In this document: in pieces, positions 15,201-27,200 of the stretch
Numbering within the stretch: the first letter of the stretch is position 1
Layout: each line of letters begins with the position of its first letter
Assembly (NCBI RefSeq): GCF_964355755.1
Contig: NC_092671.1
Coordinates: 18,194,001 to 18,258,000, forward strand
Length of the DNA stretch: 64,000 bases
Source: Antedon mediterranea
Taxonomy: Eukaryota; Echinodermata; Crinoidea; Comatulida; Antedonidae
Direction: 5' to 3'
Notes under the pieces: model-generated
The model's input: only the letters and a program-made list of their open reading frames with translations
The model's database searches: none
Told to the model about the DNA's origin: nothing
Translations under genes and position numbers: made by a program

Positions 15201-18200
15201 AATATTTATGCTTTAATAGATATTCATTAGGTCTATACAGACATAATTAATAAAATTAATATTCTTCATTTGACTACCAATATTTTACCAATATAATTAT
15301 GCAAAGAGGATTTGTTTTTCGAAAAGTTTAAGCTATCGATAATTACTAGAATTCAATCAATAAACTATTGATTGGTAACGACTGAAAAACCAAGATAAAA
15401 GCACTGTCTACACTATAAAACTAGTTTGACAACAACAAGTGTGATGTGCCCAAATATGGTAGTGATATGCCATAATCATGTCCATATATGGGCACATCAC
15501 ATTTTTTGTCACATAAAGTATGATAGAGTGTAGACAGAGCCTATTAAATGGCAAATTTTCACGAGGCTTTTTTCGAGGATCAAAATCCAAGTAACATCGA
15601 TATTGTAAAAGTAATTAGTTAATTTAGCTTTGCAAATAATGAATGATTATTGTTTGCATTTGGGATTATGGAATTTAAAACAAATCGCAAAGCACAATGT
15701 AATTTATTTTCTCCATAGAAAATAAAAGAACATTAACTGATAATGGTGAGAATAATTACCGTGCATGAAATAATTTTAATGGGAATCCCATGTGTCTACA
15801 CTTCGTTAAATTATTAAAACTTTTAAAAGTTTTAGTCAGTTAGTAATTGTGTAATTATGTCGGGGATTATACACTCATCTCTTTTCTAATTACATTCCTC
15901 TTCTGATCATAACCGTCGTACTGTAACGCTCTGTCTACACTATCAAACTATGTGTGTCAAAAAAGTGTGATGCGCCCAAATATGGTAGTGATATGCTTAA
16001 ATAGTAGTGACATGACATAATAATGTACATTATATGGGCACATCACATATTTTGTCACATGAAGTTTATAGTGTAGACAGAGTCCATAAGGTGTGGAATA
16101 AGTATTAAACCAAATGCGGGAACAATCAACACCACACGTAAAATTGAACATAGAAAGCATATAAATATATTTTGCATCTTCCTATGTAATTATAAATTAT
16201 AAAATAACTATTCATTCCTAAGTGCCTCCTTAAATATGGCTTTACTGAATAATGGTTGGCCGTAAAATAGTGTAAAAATAGTGTTGCTTCTCGTTTGTCA
16301 CGAGAAAGTTTCGGGTGTCTAGAAAACTCAGATATATGATGATAACTGATACATTGGTCCACTTTAAAATGGAAATTCGTTTTGCTTGGCATGCGTGTAC
16401 TGTATTTTAGAAGTGGACTTACTCGTTCTCTGTATAGTGGTGACCTCTCTACTTTTCTCAGACCCACTCAAAGCCCTGATTGAGATACTGTACACAGCGC
16501 CTGGTTTCAGCGACTTCATAACGTAACCTTCTGTTGAAGAGACACCCTCACGAACCACTTTGTCCCCCGTGTTATGGTACTTTATTTCATAGGTCTCAAC
16601 CACACTATATGCAGATTTCTCCCATGATAGATGTATCGTATCCATTGTTGTATGCGGCGCATCAATGTCGAAAGGATTGCTTGGAACTGCAAATATAAAA
16701 AGACCGTAAAATAGACACAAGAGAGAGATGCGAATTATCTCTAGAATAACATTTCACATACAGCTATAAACATAACTGGTAAAAACTACATGAATGCTTA
16801 TTAAAATCAAATTTCCATACATCGCATTTATATAATTTTATTCAGAAATCCAGAATAATAAAACACCTTCAATAGTTCAGATTAATTTGTTGAAGGAAAA
16901 CAGAAATTATTTTTTTCAACAGTGTTTACTCGGTGGTTCCTCTAAAAGGACCAGAGGCTAGGAAGCACCCGATTACATTGTCTTGTAAATTATTACGAAA
17001 TGTTGAAGGTATCACCTGTTGTTTTTGAAATGCTGTTACCATCTACATATTGTCGTCCACTTCGGGCTTGTACGTTGATGGAATACGTCTCTCCTGGAGC
17101 CAGCCTCGACAACACATACGTCCTCTCTATCCCTGGTACGTTGATACTGCTAGGCTGCCTATCTAAATGTGTTCCTTTGTAAGTAACTACAAAGGTCTCA
17201 ATAATTGCATTTGGAGCCGATGTGACCCACGAAAGAGTGACGGTAGTCGCTGTGTACATCGTAACAGGTTCTACACGTAATTGGCCAAGGCCTATATTAA
17301 AATAAAATACACGTTATTTGTGAATCAATGTAATATCCAATTAGGTTGTGGAAATGAGACTTGGACGACTTATTTATTGTTAGGACTTATAATATAGGTC
17401 TACTAAAAAATGTTAAACACATTTTGAACTAGTACGACTCATTCTGGTTGTTCCTATTACAATTAACATTGTACTTTAAAAAAGGGAACCACCACTATAT
17501 TACGATTTAATCAAAATATACGATAACCCTTAATTTCTGTGATTTTAAAAATGTCTTTCAATTAAAGAATTATTTAAAAATTAAGATGTGGAGGAACCCA
17601 AAAAGTCTATCATAAAGCGTCAATCCCAAATGTGACATTTGATTAAACCTGCAATTGAGATGACTAAACAATATAATGTTTGTCCTTCGAAATCAATATA
17701 AAAATTTAGATTATTTTCTAGAGCAATTACACACTTAAATTATGACCGGAATTCACACACAACTGTCATTGTAACACAGTTTTATTATTCTACATTAAGA
17801 ATTTTAACACATAATCTCAATACGGGACACCTTAAACAAATAATAGCCGAATAAATATTAATTCACAGTTGTTATCCACATTCCTCTGACACGTCAGTAT
17901 TATAAAAATGCGTTGTAAATAATTGGAATTTGGCTAAATCACCGTAAATTTTATCTATTTCCTGCATTAATTAAATAACAGGTAAGTAAAGCAATTATAG
18001 TATCTGTATAAAAGCAGTTCACTATGAAAACAAATCTAGGACACTAGCTCAATGCATACATGCACGCATGCGTGGAATTGTTGGACATCGTATATTCCTA
18101 ATGAATATATTCCTAATGAATATACATTATAATTATCTTTGTTGGTTTTAACTATGTGAATATGTGATTTTTCTTTGATATAAAAATGAAACGTAATAAC

Positions 18201-21200
18201 GTTATTGTAGCCGAGAAGACAAATTCCTGGTAAATAATTATACTCATCGTTATTGTTAAAGTGTGAAACAGATAGCAACGTTTATAGGCATACATAATGT
18301 TACAGTGAATGCCTGAAGTTACGTAAGTGCAGGGACACACAAAATTCACAAACATACACACGTCCCAAAGTAATGGAATACGGCGCCTTCGTGATTAGAT
18401 ACAATATTAATTAGCATTATGTCAAGAATGTTCATAAAAGTACAAAACATGTAACTAATCGAATTAATTAATCAGATATTGACGAATCATAACGAATCCA
18501 GAAGAGATACACAACATAGCGCCACACGCCAGATACAGCACATACAGTGCACAACGCCACACGTCACATGTCAGATACAGTGCATAACGCCACACGTCAC
18601 ACGTCAGATACAGTGCATAACGCCACACGTCACACGTCAGATACAGTGCATAACGCCACACGTCAAATACATTACATTACACCACACGTCACATACAGTA
18701 CATAACGTCACACGTCAGATACAGTACGTAACGCCATACGTCATATACAATGCATAACTCCACACGTCAGATACACTACGGTACATAACACCACACGTCA
18801 CATACAGTGCATAACGCCACACTTCACATACAATGCATAATGCCACACGTCAGATACAGTGCATAACGCCACACGTCAGATAAGTACATAACGTCACACG
18901 TCAGATAAATACATAACGCCACACGTCAGATACAGTACATAACGCAACACGTCATATACAGTACATAACGCCACACGTTTTATGCTTAAACTCAAATTCG
19001 AAAACTTTTATCCATCTTTTCTTTGAAGAATGTATACACAAGTATTATTATCACAATGCGCCATCTGTTCATCAATTAAGATAATACAGAATATTTCAAT
19101 TTCATTTCGAAATTAAGTATCGGACATTATCTTATAATGGTCTTCTGATTGTAGGCCTACGCTATTTACATTACAATAAGTAGAAAACAAAGAAAATAAA
19201 TTTATCTATTATAACGATAAGGTCTTTCAGTTTTGTATTCATTCACTTTTACTTCGCACTTTTTAAAACTTAAATGATAATTTGTTAGGAGACGTTATGC
19301 CTGATGAATAATACTTGAATAATGAATGAATTGCATTTTTCATCCCATTGTATTCTTGTTCAGGAAACAAATAGTTATATGAAAAAAGGGCTTTTATTTC
19401 TCAACAGTAATTTCATGGTTAGGATTATGATTTTTACATTTACATTATGATCAACATGCATGTAAAGGGTTTTATATTTTGTATTTTATATTTGTTATGC
19501 ATTACTATAATATCTTCACAGCCTAAACAAAAATGTGTTAGGGCCATTTCCCTCCGTTTCATCCGTGATAGTCTCGGAAGTTAAGAAACACCTGGATAAG
19601 GATGGCTTAAAAGTAGAACTCAGCCTACGACTTATATAGCAATACCTGGGAAACAATTATTGCTACACCCAAATTTTTATTTAAAAAACAAATTATATTT
19701 CTCTAAAAACATTTCAATCATAAAAATGTTTATTGAATTATGCTTGAATTTGGTTCTACTATACTTTAGTATAAAATGGCAACCGTAAATATTTGTTTTA
19801 TTTTGTACCGCATTAATTCAAATAATATAGCGCACTGCGCCCGAGCAAAATACGTATATTGTTCATAAGATACTAATAACACTTGAAAGATTATTATTAA
19901 TTCTAATTTACTAACAAACTTGACAATGTATGTTATAAAAGACAAACATTATTTTTCAAGCTTTCTTGTAAAGTTAACGAATACAAGTCAAACTAAATGT
20001 ATGAACTAGCACGAACGCAACAACATTTCATGGTATCTGTTAAATCATCTAAAAAATACAGCAATATAATTGCTCATATCACCCTATTCCCACCTGTGTA
20101 GCTTTTCGATTGTTTGTAGAATCAAGATATTAAAAATAAGGCAATACTGTTTAGGTAGCACAGGTAGGATTAGATTGGATTTGAAGTCGATCTCCTGTTT
20201 GCCTTTAGTTTGTACTTGTCTTCCCTTCCAAGGAAAAAAATAATGAACAGATGGAATCGTAATGAATGAATTATATTTCAGTGATGACTACTTGGTCATT
20301 TAGAGTTCATCGGTTATTCTTTAAGTTTAAAGTTGTGAAATGAAATGAAATACGGCATATATGATATGTATTTCATTGCTGTTGTACGTAAACATTATCT
20401 ATTTTATGTTCCAGTCAAACTACTAATAAGCTTTAGATGTTTGTTACGTTTAATACATTATCTGCTAAAAACTCAATCGTTAAGTTAATTAGTATCAGAG
20501 ACGTACTTAATGGCGGTATATCTATTAGCAAAGATATATTTTTTAGCAATCTTTTATAGGCCTATCTTGTGTTAACATGGACTATTGTGCGTATGGGCTG
20601 CGTCAATGTTTTCTTTTTATCTGTCTTCTTTTAAATAAATAACATTGTTTTCCCCCACTCTCTCTACATTTTATGGAAATCACCCACTTGTATCCATTCA
20701 TTTTTTTTTCAGTAGCATAATTGTCGTATCATTGTTGTGTCTCTAAAATATTTTACATATTTATGTTCCTGATCATGCTTTCTTACTTGTAGTAATGTTT
20801 ATAGGTTGGCTAGATGCAAACTCAGGTCCACTAACAGCCTTCACAATCATCGTATATGTCTCACCAGGTACGAGATTTTGAAGTTGTGCCGATTTCTTCA
20901 AGCAGTTCATAGTGCCTCTGTTCATAATTCCGCCATGTTTAGCGTAGTAAGTTATCAAGAAATGACTACAGTCAATGTAGTCACGGAACTCCCAAAAAAA
21001 GTTTATGCTGGTTGTAGTGACAACAGTTCTGTCTATTTGAATCATTGGTGCGTAGAGCTCTGGAAAGAATCAAGCCAAGGTTATTTTGATGAGACCTCCA
21101 TTCGATGGATTACTAATTCATTTACTGTATATTGTTTAGAAATTATTGTTCCAATTCGAATAAGTTTCTATTTTTTCCCTAGATTGGCCCTTTGTAGACT

Positions 21201-24200
21201 TAAAATAGGGATACTAATACTATATTAATAAAATAAATATATATTTTTTGAAATACAAAAAGTGAAAAGAGTTTAAACAATGACTTTTTTTCATAAACAT
21301 TGTTGTTTGCTAATTTTTACGTGATTAAGTATCATTGACGTATCATATACGTAGAATGAAGGACAATTGAAACATAACGAGCTAACAATCCCATAATAAT
21401 TCTGTCAAATAAAATCTAACAATGATTTATAAAGATTGTTAAAGTGATTAAACAAACATTGGCGGCTTCTCCCTAACTATAATATTAATTATGTAATATT
21501 AATATAAACATGACGAGATGAGACTTTCAAGTAATTACCCCCATGGCAACTACATTATTGAGGAAATAGTTGAGACGTTGAGAAAGCAAACATTTCTTTT
21601 AATGTTACAGTAGATAAGTTTCTTACTGTGATAGAAGAGCCGGATGTAAATGTAAAAGTTCCCAGAGGACAGGTAATACACTAATGCAATCAGAGGCAAG
21701 GGTTTTGTTGGGAAATTACCATTTTTTATGTAGACATTAGTCAGAGCGTGATCATTGGATTGTGTATACTAAACATAACTCTGTCGCCTGAAGTAAATCA
21801 TATATATCCAAACCGCACCCAAAGGGGATCAATGTTTCCCTGAATCAATATTCCTCATGAGCTCTGTATAATCCAGGGAGCAGTGTGCAATTGCATTGCA
21901 TCTCGACAATCCACCCATACGTAAGTATCCTAATCAAGTATGGAACCAAACCAAAGCAACAGAAATAATGGGAATAGGAAATGGACAGTTCATACCAGCA
22001 GCATAATTATTTGACAAGTAATGGAGTACTGATAGTTTGGAGACCAAGGAAAAGGAAACGAAGAATTAGTGGATGGCAGTGAAAACAATACAGAGACAGG
22101 GAAGAGCGAAATCAGTTAATTTCACTCTTCTCTGCAGATAAAAAATCCAATAATATGGGAATATGTAGGCCTAAAATGCATGTAGCTACCAGAGAGTGAA
22201 AAACCTCTAAAGCAAAATACAGGGTTTTCGTTCAGCAGTGGACAATAACTGATAATGACGGACTTGGGTTATGCTTTACAAATGTTTGTGGTAATATTCT
22301 AGCATTAAATACAAATATAAGACTAAACAAAGACACTTACTTGCAGTATGTTTAATTCTTGTCCATCGTGAGTACTCGTGGAAGCCATACCCTATACAAG
22401 CAATGCTTATTTCATACTGTCCACCAGACACAAGACTAGGAATAACAAAGTTTGTCACACTGCTTCCTAGGTTTAGTACGTGGAAATATGTAAATTCGGT
22501 AGTGTTCTGCAACTGGATGGAAACGTTGAAGGAATGCACAATACTGTTGGTAGGAGGTTTAACACCAATCTCGATCGAAGATACGTTGTAATAGCTAATA
22601 GGTTCCAGTGTTGGCGGAAATGGACCTACAATTTAAAGAATATTCATGAAAAAATACATATTTAGAGACTGTAGAGTTTCAAGAAATTGTAATCGTTACT
22701 TACGTGTTCCAACCTGTATCTTGGTAACTGCTTGTTTATTTGTAGGACTGAAAACAGTCACTTCAATCTCATAAAGATCCCCTGGGTAAAGGTCCCGCAA
22801 TGTTGTGGTCCGAAAATTTGAAATAATTGTGGACTTCAGTTGCCGGTCTTGAGATGTTCCTTGATAGTTAATTCGTGTTTCTCTGATAGCAACATTTGGG
22901 TTATCCCTCCAAGATAATGTCACAGATCTTTCTTGTATGGATTCCACAGACACTACTACAGGAACCATTACTGTGGAAATAATATTACTATTATTCGTAT
23001 GGGACGAGTATAAGGTAAAAGAGGAAGAGAGAAACTTCGTAGGAAATGGATTTGTGACTTATAAGAATGGATCAAAACCAAAAGTTGTGAAAAATGTGTA
23101 AGCCAAGCATTGTATAGAGACGACTGGGGAAGCATGACCTCCGACCTCCGACGTGAAGATGGAACCAATAGATAGATATTATGAAAATGGCATGTGCAAA
23201 CAACAATCGGTAATCTACGAGAAAAAATCTACTGAAGATGTTTAGAAACTTAAATCTTATTATCATCAATACAACGCAATATACTATAGTTATTTACCTG
23301 TATCGGCTTCCATAATGTTGCTCCAGTCGCTAGCTGTTCCACTCACTGGAACTGACGAGACACGGAACCGGTAACGTTCTCCCGCAGTTAGTCCATCAAT
23401 GATCTTATTATTTAATCTACCACCTACAGTTATAACGGTTATCTTTTTATCGGTAAATGTTCCCGTATATTCCACACGAAAGTGTCTAATCACAGGCCTA
23501 CCAGGAGCCCTCCACGTGACCTTTGTCGAATATGCAGTTACGGTCGATATGGTAATGAGTCGAGGAGGTGTAATTACTAAACACAAACAATGAAATTCGA
23601 GTTTAAAAAAAATAAAAGATGTAGTTAAAAGTTGTATTGTAAAAGAATACAACTTTAATTGAACTGGATAACTGGATAAGGATATTCTATTTCTATTCTA
23701 TTCTATTTTTGTTCGATGATATTTGTGTATAGCCTATTTCTTCATGAATCCTTAATTTGGTATGCTTATGTATGTATACGCATGTGTATATGTGGGTATA
23801 GATATATATGTGTATAGGTATATATGTGTATAAGTGTTTGGTACGTTTGTATGTATGATGTATTTGTATATATATATATACACATATGTATGTGTATATG
23901 TATATCGACCTATATGTGTTTATGTATGTCTAATTTCAAAAGAAATTATGAATGTAAACAAAGATAAAAACACATTTTAATTTGTATTTATTTTCCAGCA
24001 AAGCAAGAATTAAAAAGAGAAAACCATTTTTGTTAATTGATAATGTAATTATAAAAAACATATAAGTATAGTTAATGTATAAGATTATAAAAAAAAGGAA
24101 ATGAATTAATGATTACATGTATAAAAATTAATTAAAGATAAAAACGCATCTTAGTTGTATTTATGAAAAAATTGTTCAAAGAGAAAAAAAACCTGTTAAT

Positions 24201-27200
24201 TGATAACGCAGGTATAAAGAAAGGTATATAAGATTATAAAATAAAAAAAAATGCATTAACGTTAACTTGTATAAAAATTAATTAAAGATAAAAACGCAGT
24301 TAAGTTGTATTTATTTTCAAGAATTAAAAAGATAAAAATTGTTAAAAAGAGAAAAAAAGTTTGTTAATTGATAATGTATGTACCAAGAATATAAGTATAA
24401 TTAGATTTTAAAAGAAATGAAATGCATTGATGATGACATGTATAAAAAATAGAAAATAACTATGGTGAATAATGATAATAGGTATAGAAACAAATACAAA
24501 AATCATTAGTAATCAAACAGATAACAAAATTGCAATTGCATAAATATATATTACTGTGTTTATATGATGTTTGTTTGAAATAAAAGTGGGATGATCCCAC
24601 AAAAAGAAAAAAAAAAGAAAAAATTCTATTTCTATATTAATGGAAAACAACTAGTTATAAAAGAGTTTCACATTTACATTTTAAATAAATTCGACGCCCC
24701 TAACCTTGCAAAATAAGTAGAGAAAGAAAATAGCTACACCTACCTATTACCTCAGCAGGAACCATGGTTGTTTCAACGACTGTTTGAAATTCTGTCACAA
24801 TCTTATATGCATATGTGACCATCAAATCAGCAGGAATGTCCTTCGTGCCATCATTCATTGGAACAGTTTCTATGGAAGTTATCAAAGTTACTGAATCACT
24901 TACATCATTGGTTCTACTCATTGGAGGTGGCGGTGTGAACTTTAGATCTGGCTCTTGAATGGTAGTGCGTTTTCGTACTTGCACATGAGAAGATGGATTT
25001 CTTGGTATATACTCATGTTCCTTTGAAGTATACACTATCGTTGTGACGCCTGTGACATACTCATCTTCTGTTGGAATTGTTTGTAGACTATTAGATCTTG
25101 TGTCAGTGGAAGTTGAAATACCCTCTGTAAGCTCAAACTCGGATTCAAAAACTGAACCTTCTGATGACGATTGTTGACCATCACTATCAGTGGTCGTCTG
25201 TTGAGCAAGGATGTCTCGTTCAGCTACAGAGTTTATAATTTTTTCCCATGGGAGGGAAGTGATTTCTTGTTTAGATTCAAATTCATGAGCAGTTGGTGGG
25301 GAGGTTATAACAGAATGTTCTGTTTCTGGCAGGTTTACCTCTGGTGATGGCGTTGTGCCAACCTTAACAATCACATGATCATCTTGAAATGATTGCATTG
25401 GTATAGTACCTTTTCCATTGGGCCGAACCGTTTTTAAAGCAGTACCATTTCGTACAATGTTTGACTCCTCTTTCACTTTCTGCAAATCAGTTTCGTCTTT
25501 AACTGATCCTAACTTTGTTGGAGTAATGTATGACGTAACCAACTCTGTACGTGTTATTAACTCAGTGGCTATCTGTGTTTCATAATCTGTATTATCTGGA
25601 GTTGGTGTATTTAATAAATCCGTCTGATTACCTAATATCACGTTGGTACTTGCTTTATGTATTGCTGCAGTAGTAAATGTCTCTTGATCACTTTTAGCTG
25701 TAGTTACTATACTAGCACCTGGCTTTTCATTTGTCCTAATTTCTTTTACAATGGTCGTTGTCTGGACATCCTTTGTTTTTTCAAACCTAGACGTTACATT
25801 TACAAATTCAGCGAGAGGTTGGTTAGACGTTTTGTCTATTAATGTTGTAGGATCAACTGTCGATATTACTTTTTCATTTGGAATATTATAATTAGTTGTT
25901 GATTTCTCAGTTTCTACATACTGCGGTATCGTCACTGACGTTCCAGAAATAGACTCATGTACAGGCGTTTGCGTTACATATACAAATTCAGCGAGCGGTT
26001 GGTTAGACGTTTTGTCTATTAATGTTGTAGGATCAACTGTCGATATTACTTTTTCATTTGGAATATTATACTTAATTTTTGATTTCTCAGTTTCTACATA
26101 CTGCGGTATCGTCACTGACGTTTCAGAAATAGACTGAGGGACAGGCGTTTGTTGTAACGTCACATTACTTAACTCATCCGTTAAATTTGAATTCGTTACA
26201 CTTCTTGTTGTATGTGTTCTCCTGTCTGTTGTTTCAAATGTTTTAGTAAATTGTAAATTCTCAATATTTTGGTTTAGTGAACTATGTAGACTCGTTGAAC
26301 CTGTTTTGTTGTGATTATATAATTCTGTTGTCGGCTGCTTTGTCCCTCCAGGATCTTCATTAGTGCCATCAACATGCAAGACAAAATAAAATTAAAGACA
26401 CTTTTTAAAGTCACTCCTGAAAATACATGTCTTCTAAGTTTAAATTTTTAAGTTTTGTGACCCAATAATTATTATGACGAGAAATAAATAAGTTCGTTGA
26501 CTATATTATATATATATATAAATCATACTGTAAATTATAGAAACAGTGCTCATATTCGGAATGATCTCATAATCGCGTCGAGCATAGCTCATTGGCGAAA
26601 GTTCCATATTTTTTAGTTGTATGAAAAAATGTCTCTGGCTGGATTCGAACCTGCAACCTCTCGCTTACAGGGCGAGTATCATACCACTAGACCACAGAGC
26701 CATGTATGGTATTATCACAGATTTTCACCCACCAGATACATTCTCTCACACAACAAACGCCCTCACAATCAGTGGAGGCTTAACAAGTCAGAATAAATTC
26801 CAACTTTAATTCGCAACGGTTTTTTAAATAATATTGTGTATATGTAAATCAATGATGTTGCGTAGCACTGTGTAAATTATATATAAATCATACTGTAAAT
26901 TATAGAAACAGTGCTCATATTCGGAACATGATCTCATAATCGCGTCGAGCATAGCTCATTGGCGAAAGTTCCATATTTTTTAGTTGTATGAAAAAATGTC
27001 TCTGGCTGGATTCGAATATATATATATATATATTTTCATATATGAAAAGAGTTCTTGCATGAGTTTCCGTTCAGATTATATTCGACAAAAACGGAACTGG
27101 TTGGTTTCGGTGGAACGAGAAATCAATATTTCGTCATGACTTATAGGCACTTCATAACTAATACATGTGCTTATAAATTAATCATAACTTTACAAAGAAC

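Larger units (their letters stand above)
15115..16422 (-). other. Intron between exons 9 and 10
   Basis: Holds the two inverted-repeat elements at 15.4 and 15.9 kb. The rest is A+T-rich and unassigned. Confidence 0.65.

Noticed and set aside
18464-18757. Open frames of repeated peptides on both strands
   Set aside because: Shadow of the 26-bp minisatellite; no splice context or known motif.
20806-21228. Plus-strand 140-codon frame
   Set aside because: Antisense shadow of the FN3-4 exon with no motif of its own.
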